Positions 1 through 8,481 are shown, counted from the stretch's first letter. The stretch: DNA of 64,000 nt from Paracoccaceae bacterium (GCA_013214575.1 JABSSD010000035.1:1-64000), one strand, 5' to 3'. Notes: a model not told the origin generated them from the sequence alone. Program-made: numbers and translations.

Positions 1-50
1 CCAGCCAGAGTGGGGCCAGCCAGAGTGGGGCCAGCCAGAGTGGGGCCAGC
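1..50. repeat. 15-bp tandem repeat at left window edge
   Basis: The unit CCAGCCAGAGTGGGG occurs three times in perfect tandem from the first base, followed by a partial fourth copy. Since 15 is a multiple of 3, the repeat could encode a pentapeptide repeat. On the plus strand the frame starting at base 2 reads Gln-Pro-Glu-Trp-Gly units and meets TGA at 56-58, so this could be the 3' end of a plus-strand gene converging on the minus-strand gene that stops at 95. The window edge prevents a decision; an intergenic minisatellite is equally possible. Confidence 0.6.
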
Positions 51-94
51 CTGAGTGAGCCGGTGCCGTTGGCCCGGATCGCAGGGGCCTCGTG

Positions 95-1273
95 CTATTG
101 CTGTTGGGCCGCCAGATATCCTATGCCACCGGCGAGGATCAGCCCCAGCGCAACAGCCGCCGCAATTTTCCAGGCGGAATAGGGACGTTCGCCCTGAACC
201 CGGCCGGACTGGCCGTTGACCACAAACCGATAGGTTTTGCCGCGGTACTTATAGGCGGCCAGCCAGACCGGCAGCAGCACATGTTTAAAGGTCACATCCG
301 ATATGGCGGTGTTGATGTCATGGATGCGCTGGCGGTCGCCGCCGATGTCAAAGCGTACATCGCGTTCGATCACCCGGTCCATCTTGGCGCGGGCCTGGCC
401 ATAGGCCTGCTGCAGCTCCACCGCATAGGCCTCGGCCCGGAACCCGGCCAGATACTGCGGCTGGTAGGGCTCCATTGCCGACAGATCCCAGGGCTCCAGC
501 GCCTCGGTATAGGATATGGGCAGGCTTTTGGAGGCCAGCACCAGCACATCGTCAAACCAGCGCCGAACCCGGCCCGAGGTGGGCCGCCAGCGCACTTTGG
601 CGACCTGGCGGCGCTGGCGCTTGCCATTCACCATTATCGACTCGGTGACATAATAGACGGTGCCGCGCTGGCCCGAATAGCTGGATTTGGTCTCCGCATC
701 AAAGGTCCAGTAAGGCACATAGATGCCCTGCATCTTGCGGCCCTTGCGGGCGTAGTCCTGCAGCCCGTTAGGGGCAAACCACAGCCGCCCCAACCAGGCG
801 CTCATCGCCCTGTGGGCCTTGGTTTCCTCAATGGCAAAGGGCAGCACGCCCTTGGGTTTGATGTGGCGGCTCTTGCCGGTGCCCAGCACCACAGGGGTGG
901 CACAGAACGGGCATTCGCTGGCATGGCTGCTGGGGTCGAATTCGATCTGCGCGGCGCAGTTGGGGCAGGCCGAGACCCGGGTGATCTCGATCTCGGCCTC
1001 GGGCAGATGCTGGGCCAGGGCAGTGTCGAAATCCAACTCGCGCAGGCTGGAGGCCTGCCAGGGCCCGGCGCCGATCTGCTCGGCATGTCCACAATGAGCG
1101 CAGCTCAGGCTGCGGTTGCCGGGGTCATAGCGATAGTCGCCACCACATTGCTCACAGGGAAAGCGGTGGCTTTCGCCGGCTGTGTCAGATGGCGTTTGCG
1201 CGCCCTGTGCGGCCTGTGCGGCTGGCGGAGGCGGCGGTGGGGGCAGTGGGGATGAAGACACGGCAGGGCTCAA
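95..1273 (-). CDS. zinc-ribbon protein with C-terminal membrane anchor
   Basis: The 392-residue protein starts with a proline-rich stretch and then has two CxxC...CxxC clusters (Cys40/43/58/61 and Cys103/106/121/124), the pattern of TFIIB-type zinc ribbons. A conserved-looking soluble middle part follows, and a single hydrophobic segment lies near residues 366-388. Such proteins are often misannotated as primosomal PriA-like helicases, but no helicase motif is present. It is the last gene of the minus-strand operon, 62 bp after the SPFH gene. Bacillus YdjG, a zinc-ribbon protein next to an SPFH protein, is the closest arrangement I know of. A role in membrane maintenance is inferred from that context only. 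Confidence 0.8.
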   Translation of the reverse strand: MSPAVSSSPLPPPPPPPAAQAAQGAQTPSDTAGESHRFPCEQCGGDYRYDPGNRSLSCAHCGHAEQIGAGPWQASSLRELDFDTALAQHLPEAEIEITRVSACPNCAAQIEFDPSSHASECPFCATPVVLGTGKSRHIKPKGVLPFAIEETKAHRAMSAWLGRLWFAPNGLQDYARKGRKMQGIYVPYWTFDAETKSSYSGQRGTVYYVTESIMVNGKRQRRQVAKVRWRPTSGRVRRWFDDVLVLASKSLPISYTEALEPWDLSAMEPYQPQYLAGFRAEAYAVELQQAYGQARAKMDRVIERDVRFDIGGDRQRIHDINTAISDVTFKHVLLPVWLAAYKYRGKTYRFVVNGQSGRVQGERPYSAWKIAAAVALGLILAGGIGYLAAQQQ

Positions 1274-1335
1274 ATCTGGAACAGGTGAAAATATGGGTCT
1301 GCCCGCGGCTGAAGATTACTGGCGGGCAAGCGGGT

Positions 1336-2499
1336 TCAGCCTGCGGCAGCAGGCGGTGGTGGTGGCGGCAGAATGGTGAACAGCTGCGCCAGTTCGATGA
1401 CCTCTTCGGCATGTTTCCAGCCATCCTGTCCGGGGGTCCAGACATGGGTTGTGCGGCTGAGACCGCCCTCGGCGGCCATCCGTCCCAGCCTGGCCTTGGA
1501 GAACGGCCCGCTGGTCTGGCCATCTTCGGCCAGATGCCAGACGTGCTCGACGGGGGGTGGCGGTGGCGCCAGGGCGGCGGCAACCGGCGCCGCCTGCGCT
1601 GTGGCTGCGGCAGCAGCGGGGGCGGGGCGGGCGCCCCAGGGACCAGTGGCCTGACCCGCTGCCATCGCCTGCGCCATGCCGATACCCATGCCCATTCCCA
1701 AACCGGCGCCCATGCCGCCACCGGGGTTTTGTGCTGCGGCGGTCATTGCCTCGGCGGCGGAAAACTGGGTGTAGCGGCCCAGATCGCCGATAATGCCCAT
1801 CTGGGTGCGCCTGTCCATCGCCGCCTCAACCGCCGCGGGCAGCGAGATGTTTTCGATATAGAGCTCGGGGATCGACAGGCCATAGTCGGCGATGGTGGCG
1901 GAAATCTCAGCCGCCACCAGCTTGCCCAGATCGGCGGTGTTGGCCGCCATATCCAGCACCGGCAGGCCCGAGCTGGCCAGCACGCGGGAAAACTCCTGCA
2001 CGATGATATTGCGCACCTGAAACGAGATCTCGTCCATGGTGAACTCGCCATCGGTGCCGACAATCTCGGTCAGAAAGCGGGCGGCATCGGCGACCTTGAC
2101 CGCATAGGTGCCAAAGGCGCGCAGCCGGATCGGGCCGAATTCGGGATCGCGGCAGATGATCGGGTTCTTGGTGCCCCATTTCAGGTCGTTGAAGCGCGTG
2201 GTATTGACGAAATAGATCTCTGATTTGAACGGTGACTGAAAGCCGTGGTCCCAGTGTTGCAGCGTTGTCATCACCGGCATGTTGTTGGTCTCAAGCATAT
2301 AAAGACCGGGGGTAAAGACATCCGCCAGTTGGCCCTCGTGGATGAACACCGCCGCCTGTCCGCTCCGCACCGTCAGTTTGGCACCATATTTGATCTCGTG
2401 GTCTTCGCGCTCAAACCGCCAGACCATAGTGTCGCGGCTGTCATCGACCCATTGAATGACATCGATGAATTCACCGGTCAGAAAATCAAAAATTCCCAT
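1336..2499 (-). CDS. SPFH/Band-7 domain protein with GYF-like C-terminal domain
   Basis: This 387-residue protein has an N-terminal SPFH core (about residues 30-240) of the type once called virion-core-protein-like, as in Bacillus YdjI. A Gly/Met/Ala-rich linker follows, then a GYF_2-like domain at about 325-375 (WHLAEDGQTSGPFS, then a tryptophan-containing end), and a polyproline tail. No transmembrane segment is obvious, so it is probably a peripheral membrane scaffold. An AAGGAC ribosome binding site precedes the ATG. It lies 17 bp after the DUF2927 gene and upstream of the zinc-ribbon gene. SPFH proteins organise membrane microdomains; the specific role here is not known. Confidence 0.85.
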   Translation of the reverse strand: MGIFDFLTGEFIDVIQWVDDSRDTMVWRFEREDHEIKYGAKLTVRSGQAAVFIHEGQLADVFTPGLYMLETNNMPVMTTLQHWDHGFQSPFKSEIYFVNTTRFNDLKWGTKNPIICRDPEFGPIRLRAFGTYAVKVADAARFLTEIVGTDGEFTMDEISFQVRNIIVQEFSRVLASSGLPVLDMAANTADLGKLVAAEISATIADYGLSIPELYIENISLPAAVEAAMDRRTQMGIIGDLGRYTQFSAAEAMTAAAQNPGGGMGAGLGMGMGIGMAQAMAAGQATGPWGARPAPAAAAATAQAAPVAAALAPPPPPVEHVWHLAEDGQTSGPFSKARLGRMAAEGGLSRTTHVWTPGQDGWKHAEEVIELAQLFTILPPPPPPAAAG

Positions 2500-2516
2500 C
2501 GTTCTGGTCCTTGTAA

Positions 2517-3485
2517 TTAGTAGGCGCGGGGCAGCGTCTCAGCAGGCAGCCCCATCAATTCATCGGCGATGACGCGGGTGATCGGGCGGGCCTGTGCGGC
2601 GCTCATCCCGGGGTGCAGTCGCGCATCGTATAACAGAGTCAGTAGTTTCTCGTCATGGCTGGTCAGCAGCGCAAATTCATCGTCATCGTTAAAGATCGAG
2701 GGCCGCGCCCGAGGGCTGTCATTGCGCAGTCCCAGCCCCTGTGCGACCTCTTCGTGGACGCAGCTTTGCCGCACCAGGTCCGGGTGCTCGGCGCGGATTA
2801 GCGCCACACCCCGGGTATAAGACAGCGGGTCCTGTTGCGGCCCGCCAGCCAGCACCAGACAGTAGAAACTGCGCGGTGGGTTGGCGAAGATCTCCAGATT
2901 TTCGGCGCTGATATTGGGCAGGATCTGTTGCAGCCGCGCCCGGATGAAATCGCTGTCATCCTTGCCGGCATAGATCACATGAAAATTGCCGCGCCCAGTG
3001 GTGGCGGTGATGGGATGACCGGTGATGCGGGCCAGTCGATCCGCATAACTGGCCAGAAAGCGAGTGTCCTGCTGGCGCTGCAACACCGGCACCGAGGGGC
3101 CAAATTCGGCCTTGATACGCACCGGGCCGGGCCAGCGGCTCAGCCCACCGGCACCGCGGCTGCCACTGCCGGCATATTCGTCGAAAAAGGCGATGGCCTC
3201 AAAATTGCGGACCAGTTTATCTGCGTTGTATGGGGTGTCCGGCCCGCCGCCATCTATGCGCAGCAAGCCGCGGGTCAGCAGATCCTGCTGCAGTACCGCA
3301 TAATAATGGGCCAGTTGTTCGCTGGCAGCCGAACGTGGCGGCGGCGCCTGATCTTGCGGCGGCGGCGGTGCCACCACCTGGGTGGTCTGTGGCGGCGGGG
3401 TGCAGGCCAGCAGCGCCGCCAGTCCAATCAGACCGGCGACTATGCCCCGTGACTTGCGCCGATTATCTTGCCCGCCCCAGCGCAT
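2517..3485 (-). CDS. DUF2927 lipoprotein with metalloprotease-like HEExxQ motif
   Basis: The 322-residue protein has a basic N-terminus, a hydrophobic stretch and a lipobox LLAC with Cys28, so it should be a lipoprotein. A proline-rich linker precedes the DUF2927 body. Residues 244-249 read HEEVAQ followed by GLGLRND, and then a DDDEF segment. A His-Glu-Glu helix of this kind suggests a zinc-peptidase-like fold, but I see no proven third ligand. The ATG lies 2 bp after the telA stop, indicating translational coupling. Its presence between telA and the SPFH gene makes it part of the same operon; its function is unassigned. Confidence 0.8.
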   Translation of the reverse strand: MRWGGQDNRRKSRGIVAGLIGLAALLACTPPPQTTQVVAPPPPQDQAPPPRSAASEQLAHYYAVLQQDLLTRGLLRIDGGGPDTPYNADKLVRNFEAIAFFDEYAGSGSRGAGGLSRWPGPVRIKAEFGPSVPVLQRQQDTRFLASYADRLARITGHPITATTGRGNFHVIYAGKDDSDFIRARLQQILPNISAENLEIFANPPRSFYCLVLAGGPQQDPLSYTRGVALIRAEHPDLVRQSCVHEEVAQGLGLRNDSPRARPSIFNDDDEFALLTSHDEKLLTLLYDARLHPGMSAAQARPITRVIADELMGLPAETLPRAY

Positions 3486-3487
3486 CT

Positions 3488-4678
3488 TCAGCCCGGCACC
3501 GAGGTGGCGGCGGTGTCGCCAACCGCATCCTGGCGCGCCCTGGCCGAGGCCAGGGTATCGCGCAGCTCACCCTCCATCTTGGTCAGCTCGCGGGCGGCGG
3601 CGGCGCGTTGGGTCTTGCCCTGATCAGCAATCGCCAGACTGTCCTGAATGGTGCCGATCAGATCGGCATTGGCCTGCTTTACCGCTTCGATGTCGAACAC
3701 CCCGCGCTCCATCTCCTGGCGTATTATCTTGTTGCTGGCGCGCAGGTTGGCGGCATTGGCGGTGAGCAGCTCATTGGTCAGGTCATTGGCGTCGCGCACC
3801 GCCGCGGCGGCCTCGGCGCTGCGCTGGATGGTCACCGCCTGCGCCAGCTGGGTCTCCCACAGCGGCACCGTGTTGACCAGGGTCGAGTTGATCTTGGTGA
3901 CCAGCGATTTGTCGTTTTCCTGCACCAGCCGGATTGAGGGCAGCGACTGCATGGTGACCTGACGGGTCAGTTTCAGATCATGCACCCGGCGCTCCAGATC
4001 ATCGCGGGCAGAGCGCAGGTCGCGCAGCTCCTGCGCCTGCATCACCTGTTGGCCCTCAGGTGCCACCGCCAGCTCAGCCTGCTGGGCGGGAATGGTGCTG
4101 CCGTCCAGCTGGCTCAGCTTTTCCTGACCGGCGGATATATACAGCCCCAGCTCGTCATAGAACTCCAGCGTCTTGCCATAGAGCATGTCCAGCGCTTTGA
4201 TGTCCTTCAGCAGGCTGTGCTCGTGGCTCAGCAGATTGTCGGTGATCTTGTCGATCTGCCCCATCACGGTTTCATAGCGGGCGGTGAACTGGGCAAAGGG
4301 CGCCGCCTTGCCGATCAGGCGCTCCCAAAAGCTGGGTTTGCGGCGCACGTCCAGTTCCGACACCGAGAAGCCGCGAATGGCGGTGACCATGTCGCGCAGA
4401 CTGTCGCCGGCCGGGCCCACATCCTTGTTGCGCACATCCGCCAGCATCGCCTGGCTGATCACCTGCAATTCCGCCTGTGCCGCCGAGCCAAACGAGATGA
4501 TCGAGTTACTGTCGCCCATGTCGATCTGATCCATGCGGGTGCGGATGGAGTCGCTTTTGGCGGCGTCGGCCTGCTCCAATGTCTGAATTTCGGCAACCGG
4601 CTCTGGCAGGACAATGGCTGTGGTTTCCCGGACCAGGCTTTCGGCCTCTGTCGCTTTCTGCGTCACTCTCTCGGACAT
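3488..4678 (-). CDS. telA: toxic anion resistance protein TelA family
   Basis: The sequence is a long, mostly helical soluble protein (396 residues from the chosen start) with the TelA/YceH/YaaN family pattern, including the GDSNSIISFGSAAQ segment near the N-terminus and the conserved VPLWETQLAQAV segment near residue 290. The start was set at the ATG at 4678 because GAGGGAAG lies just upstream; an in-frame ATG at 4699 overlaps the preceding stop. TelA proteins were named for tellurite resistance and are common partners of XpaC-like proteins, as here. The biochemical role in the family is not settled; protection of the envelope or response to toxic compounds is inferred. Confidence 0.88.
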   Translation of the reverse strand: MSERVTQKATEAESLVRETTAIVLPEPVAEIQTLEQADAAKSDSIRTRMDQIDMGDSNSIISFGSAAQAELQVISQAMLADVRNKDVGPAGDSLRDMVTAIRGFSVSELDVRRKPSFWERLIGKAAPFAQFTARYETVMGQIDKITDNLLSHEHSLLKDIKALDMLYGKTLEFYDELGLYISAGQEKLSQLDGSTIPAQQAELAVAPEGQQVMQAQELRDLRSARDDLERRVHDLKLTRQVTMQSLPSIRLVQENDKSLVTKINSTLVNTVPLWETQLAQAVTIQRSAEAAAAVRDANDLTNELLTANAANLRASNKIIRQEMERGVFDIEAVKQANADLIGTIQDSLAIADQGKTQRAAAARELTKMEGELRDTLASARARQDAVGDTAATSVPG

Positions 4679-4698
4679 ATTGGCTTCCCTCATTAACA

Positions 4699-5610
4699 TC
4701 AGGTCAGATCCAGATGGACCCCTTCGCGCTGCAACCGATCCCGCAGCACGTCTATTTCAATGGTCAGATCGCTGCGATCTTCCAGCAGCATTTTGCGGTT
4801 CCGGGCGGCGAAACCCTGCTCCAGATCATCCAGCAGCGCCAGATAGTCGGCGCGGGCCTGGGCATCCTGGCTGCGGCTATAGATATCGGCGAATTTCACC
4901 GTCGCATCACGGGCGCCCTGCAAATAGACCGTCAGATACTTGCGTGCGGCGGTTAGGTCGCGCGGGTCTTCCTCGACGGTGCGGAACAGCTCGCGGGCGA
5001 TGGATTGGAACTGCGCCACGCGGGCGTCGATCTGGCGATCCTGCGCCCGCCGGGCCGCCTCCCGCATCGTGGCCAGATAGGCCTCGGCATCCCCGAGAAC
5101 CCGGGCCACCCGGGAGTGCTGAAATTCGTCAATGCCTTCGACGCCCTTGTCTTTCATCGGGTCCAGGCCAAAGGCCGCCATATGCAGCGCCAGCGCCGCC
5201 GAGCCATAGATAGCCGCGATCAGCAGCCCCGGTTCGGCCTTCCAGGCGGCCAGCGCGGCACCAATCCCGGTTAGGATCGAGGCGACAAGCTTGCGGGGCA
5301 GGGCGGGGCGACGGGCCACCCGGCGGGCGTCATAGGCGCTTTGTGCCCGCAGGCCTTGGCGCAACATCCAGGCGGCAGCGGTCCAGATCCCAGCCGCCAG
5401 CAGTCCCAGCGCCAGCCCCATAGCACCGTCCAGCAGTGAAAACAGAACCATCACCGCAGGCGGTACGAACATCAGGTTCGAGCCCGCGCCGATCGGGTCC
5501 GGCTGGGCATTTGTGTAAGGATTTGAAGGTGCTGCGGGGCGGGGCGGGGCACCCTCAGGGCGGTCCGGGTCGCCTTTGGGGCTGTAGTGTCCGCCGAATT
5601 TCCTGGCCAT
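4699..5610 (-). CDS. XpaC-like protein (5-bromo-4-chloroindolyl phosphate hydrolysis family)
   Basis: The 303-residue protein has a Pro/Gly-rich N-terminus, two hydrophobic segments at roughly residues 45-80, a further hydrophobic pair around 105-145, and a cytosolic helical C-terminal half containing GVEGIDEFQHSRVARVLG. That layout and the immediate coupling to telA fit the XpaC family, whose members pair with TelA-type proteins (XpaC-YaaN in Bacillus). The stop overlaps the first possible telA start (TGATG), so the two are translationally coupled. The family name reflects an old phenotype and does not prove a hydrolase activity. Confidence 0.75.
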   Translation of the reverse strand: MARKFGGHYSPKGDPDRPEGAPPRPAAPSNPYTNAQPDPIGAGSNLMFVPPAVMVLFSLLDGAMGLALGLLAAGIWTAAAWMLRQGLRAQSAYDARRVARRPALPRKLVASILTGIGAALAAWKAEPGLLIAAIYGSAALALHMAAFGLDPMKDKGVEGIDEFQHSRVARVLGDAEAYLATMREAARRAQDRQIDARVAQFQSIARELFRTVEEDPRDLTAARKYLTVYLQGARDATVKFADIYSRSQDAQARADYLALLDDLEQGFAARNRKMLLEDRSDLTIEIDVLRDRLQREGVHLDLT

Positions 5611-5615
5611 GTGCT

Positions 5616-5690
5616 TTAGGCCCCCACAATCCAGCCGGTGCTGAGACCGAGCATCAGGATCAATAGGGCCACAAAGGCAAGTTTCTGCAC
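5616..5690 (-). CDS. possible 24-residue membrane peptide
   Basis: A short frame with a GTG start (5688-5690, minus strand) encodes 24 residues: MQKLAF, then a run of Val, Leu, Ile, Met and Gly, ending in GWIVGA and TAA. It is a single hydrophobic helix with one lysine. GGGAGA lies about 7 bp upstream of the GTG. The stop is 5 bp before the XpaC-like ATG, so it could be the first gene of the operon or a leader peptide. The alternative is chance, as an open frame of this length carries little statistical weight. Confidence 0.35.
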   Translation of the reverse strand: MQKLAFVALLILMLGLSTGWIVGA

Positions 5691-5775
5691 GCGGGGTCTC
5701 CCGAAGACGCTGTTCCGCCTTAGAATTTAGGCGATAGCGGGGCGTCTTACTAGGGGGAACTCGCGCGCAGTCGGA

Positions 5776-6996
5776 TCAGCGACGGGGATTCTTGCCGCCC
5801 GGCTTGCCGCCCGAGCGCCCGTCAGGGCGCTGCGAAGGTCTGCCTGTGCTGGGTTTGCCACCGCTGCGGCCAGTCGGGGGGCCGCCGGGTCGGCCCGTTG
5901 GGTTGCCACCGGGGCGGCCAGTGGGCTTACCGCCACTGGAGCGGTCGGGGCCCTTGCTGGAATAGCCGCCGGGTCGGCCATCGGGTTTGCCGCCTGTACG
6001 ACCATCGGGTTTGCCGCCTGTACGACCATCGGGTTTGCCGCCTGTACGACCATCGGGTTTGCCGCCTGTGCGGCCAGTGGGTCGACCACCACCGGAGCGG
6101 TCGGGGCCCTTGCTGGAATAGCCGCGAGTGGCTGAGCGTCTGTCCTCTTCCGGCTCCCGCGGGAGCCCGGGTTTGCCTGCCATCGTGCTGCGGCGTTTGC
6201 GCTGCGGACGTCCGGGTTTTGCGGTGACCTCGGGCTCTGGCTCGGCCTCCAGTCCCAGCTGATCGCGCATCACCTTGCGGCGGATTTCCTCAACCGCGCC
6301 CAGTTTCAGCTGACCCAGTTGGAACGGCCCATATGACACCCGCAGCAACCGGTTCACAGTAAAGCCGATATCCTCGATGGCGCGGCGGACTTCACGGTTC
6401 TTGCCTTCGCGGATGCCGATCGTCAGCCAGGCATTGGCGCCCTGCTGGCGGTCCAGCGTCACCTGCATCGACTGGAACCGCTCACCGTCGATCACCATGC
6501 CTTTGCGCAGCGGCTCAAAATCGCTGTCCTGCGGCCGGCCATTGATCCGCACCCGGTATTTGCGCAGCCATCCGGTCGAGGGCAGCTCAAGCTGGCGCTT
6601 GATGCCGCCATCATTGGTCAGCAGCAGCAGGCCTTCGGAGTTGATATCCAGCCGGCCCACCGTCATCACCCGTGGCAGATCCTCGGGTAGGCGGTCAAAG
6701 ATCGTGGTGCGACCTTTTTCATCACTGTTGGTGGTCACCAGCCCGCTGGGCTTGTGATAGAGCCACAGCCGCGCCGGTTCCGGGTCTCCCACCGGTTTGC
6801 CATCGACAGTGATTCTGTCCTGTGGCGTGACGTTCAGCGCCGGGCTGTCGATCACGGTGCCATTGACGGCCACCAGCCCGGCTTCGATCATGCGCTCGGC
6901 CTCGCGACGCGAGGCAATGCCGGCACGGGCGAGAACTTTGGCGATGCGATCGCCGGCCGGGGGTGAGCCGGGAGGAGGGGTCTGAGATTGGGTCAT
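5776..6996 (-). CDS. rluB: 23S rRNA pseudouridine synthase, RsuA/RluB/E/F family
   Basis: An S4 RNA-binding domain (about residues 17-60, [19 protein letters not shown]) is followed by a pseudouridine synthase domain. Its catalytic motif [13 protein letters not shown] puts the active Asp at 117. The catalytic core ends near residue 245; the remaining 160 residues are a basic Gly/Arg/Lys/Pro tail with KPDGRTGG repeats, probably an RNA-binding extension. Total length is 406, longer than E. coli RluB because of the tail. The substrate is probably 23S rRNA, U2605-type, but family members with other specificities cannot be excluded. It is divergent from tadA, with 61 bp between the starts. Confidence 0.87.
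   Translation of the reverse strand: MTQSQTPPPGSPPAGDRIAKVLARAGIASRREAERMIEAGLVAVNGTVIDSPALNVTPQDRITVDGKPVGDPEPARLWLYHKPSGLVTTNSDEKGRTTIFDRLPEDLPRVMTVGRLDINSEGLLLLTNDGGIKRQLELPSTGWLRKYRVRINGRPQDSDFEPLRKGMVIDGERFQSMQVTLDRQQGANAWLTIGIREGKNREVRRAIEDIGFTVNRLLRVSYGPFQLGQLKLGAVEEIRRKVMRDQLGLEAEPEPEVTAKPGRPQRKRRSTMAGKPGLPREPEEDRRSATRGYSSKGPDRSGGGRPTGRTGGKPDGRTGGKPDGRTGGKPDGRTGGKPDGRPGGYSSKGPDRSSGGKPTGRPGGNPTGRPGGPPTGRSGGKPSTGRPSQRPDGRSGGKPGGKNPRR
5978..6073 (-). repeat. 24-bp tandem repeats coding KPDGRTGG in the rluB tail
   Basis: Four consecutive 24-bp units begin with CCATCGGGTTTGCCGCCTGT on the plus strand. The first three are identical and the fourth ends differently. Read on the minus strand they encode the octapeptide KPDGRTGG inside the synthase tail. 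Near-perfect nucleotide identity points to recent slippage, so copy number may vary between strains without breaking the frame. Confidence 0.9.
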
Positions 6997-7057
6997 AACC
7001 CGCCCTTAGACCATTCTGCGCGGTTGCGAAAGCACGCAATCCAAGGCATTTTGCAGC

Positions 7058-7507
7058 ATGGTTTTCAAATCTCATATGGAACAGGCGCTTAGCGAGGCGC
7101 GCGCCGCAGCTGATCGGGGCGAAGTGCCGGTGGGGGCGGTGCTGATCGACCCGCAGGGGCAAGTGGTACAAATTGCGGGCAATCGCACCCGCGAGCTGCA
7201 TGACCCCACCGCCCACGCCGAGATTCTCACCCTGCGCGCCGCCTGTGCCGAAGCTGGCTCCGAGCGGCTTCTGGGCTATGATCTCTATGTGACGCTGGAG
7301 CCCTGCGCCATGTGCGCCGCCGCCATTGCCGCAGCGCGGATCGGCCGACTGTATTATGGCGCCTCGGACCCCAAGTCGGGCGGGGTGGCGCATGGTGCCC
7401 GGGTGTTCTCGCATCCTCAGGCGCATCATGTGCCTGAGGTCTATGACGGCATTGCCGAGGATGAGGCCGAACAGATGCTAAAGGCGTTCTTTGCCGCCCG
7501 CCGTTGA
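7058..7507 (+). CDS. tadA: tRNA-specific adenosine deaminase TadA
   Basis: The 149-residue protein converts A34 to inosine in the tRNA anticodon. The zinc and catalytic motif HAE is at 53-55 and PCAMC at 82-86 (Cys83, Cys86), with the family hallmark GASDPKSGGVAHG downstream. Length is normal for bacterial TadA. It starts at an ATG after ATTTTGCAGC and lacks a strong ribosome binding site. It is transcribed divergently from the pseudouridine synthase gene, so two RNA-modification genes share one promoter region. A strong terminator follows. Confidence 0.93.
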   Translation: MVFKSHMEQALSEARAAADRGEVPVGAVLIDPQGQVVQIAGNRTRELHDPTAHAEILTLRAACAEAGSERLLGYDLYVTLEPCAMCAAAIAAARIGRLYYGASDPKSGGVAHGARVFSHPQAHHVPEVYDGIAEDEAEQMLKAFFAARR

Positions 7508-7552
7508 TCCGGTTGCGTTGAACCTTGCTTTGCCTGGCCGATAGGCCGGGCA

Positions 7553-7583
7553 GCACCCGCCCGCCCCCACGGCGGGTGCTTTT
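7553..7583 (+). terminator. Rho-independent terminator after tadA
   Basis: A perfect 9-bp stem GCACCCGCC / GGCGGGTGC with a 9-nt loop is followed by TTTT. It lies 46 bp after the tadA stop. Confidence 0.75.
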
Positions 7584-7594
7584 GCACCCCCCTC

Positions 7595-7609
7595 GGTCGG
7601 GCGCTGCCC
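7595..7609. repeat. intergenic repeat core GGTCGGGCGCTGCCC, copy 1
   Basis: The 15-bp sequence GGTCGGGCGCTGCCC recurs exactly at 27675-27689, again between genes and near a GGTGCAAA/TTTTGCACC-type segment. It appears to be part of a short dispersed intergenic repeat family. No ORF covers it. Confidence 0.5.
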
Positions 7610-7736
7610 TTCGACTTAAAAGGGGATGGGTAAGGCTTGGCGGCGGAAACGGGTTACAGTTGGTATTGAAAATGGCACCTGTTCCTGCAATGTTCCAGGT
7701 GAAGGCGTCGTAAGTTTATTAGGAAAAGGAACAGCC

Positions 7737-8342
7737 GTGAGCAATATCACCACAGGCCCGGATGGTCAGGCCCGCTGCAGCTGGAGCGGCTCGGTCCCGG
7801 AGTTCCTGCCCTATCACGACAATGAGTGGGGCTATCCGGTCGGCGACAATATCCGCCTGTTCGAGAAGGTCTGTCTGGAGAGTTTCCAGTCGGGCCTCAG
7901 TTGGCGCACCATCCTCAACAAACGCGACAATTTTCGCGCGGCGTTTGACGGGTTCGACTATGCCAAAGTGGCAAAATACACCGAGGCGGATGTGGAACGG
8001 CTGTTGCAGAACGCCGGTATCATCCGCCATCGCGGCAAGATAAACGCGGTGATCAACAATGCCGCCCGGGCGCTGGAACTGGAGGCTGAGGCCGGATCTC
8101 TGGCGGCGTTTTTCTGGAGCTTTGAGCCGGACCCCGACAGCCTGCCAGAGCCGCAGAGCCAGACCACCAGCCCCGAATCCATTGCGCTGTCCAAGGCGCT
8201 GAAGAAACGCGGCTGGAAATTTGTCGGCCCCACCACCGCCTTTGCCTTTATGCAGGCGATGGGGCTGATCAATGATCACGCCAGAGGTTGTTATTGTCGC
8301 CAGAAGGCGGTGCAGGCCCGATTGGCGTTTGAGCGGCCTTAG
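7737..8342 (+). CDS. tag: DNA-3-methyladenine glycosylase I
   Basis: The enzyme removes 3-methyladenine from alkylated DNA in base excision repair. From a GTG start (AAGGA six bases upstream) the protein is 201 residues, the normal Tag length; longer upstream starts would add an unconserved extension. Zinc ligands expected for Tag are present: Cys14 in RCSW, His27 in YHDNEWG, and His181 and Cys185 in NDHARGCYC. FQSGLSWRTILNKRDNFRAA is the conserved helix-hairpin region. It stands alone between tadA and gatC. Confidence 0.92.
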   Translation: MSNITTGPDGQARCSWSGSVPEFLPYHDNEWGYPVGDNIRLFEKVCLESFQSGLSWRTILNKRDNFRAAFDGFDYAKVAKYTEADVERLLQNAGIIRHRGKINAVINNAARALELEAEAGSLAAFFWSFEPDPDSLPEPQSQTTSPESIALSKALKKRGWKFVGPTTAFAFMQAMGLINDHARGCYCRQKAVQARLAFERP

Positions 8343-8481
8343 CGGATGCCCGGCCTGATCTCCGAATGCAGCGGATCAGCGGCGACACCGGGCCAGGCGC
8401 GGCGCGATATCACGGCGGACGCTTGCGCCCTCGGGCAAGCGGGGCTAAACGCTTGGACCAAGTTGCAACTGGAGATTAGCC

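Noticed and set aside
5898-6227. A plus-strand frame with repeated VCRLYDHR units
   Set aside because: It is the antisense reading of the KPDGRTGG repeats in the pseudouridine synthase tail.
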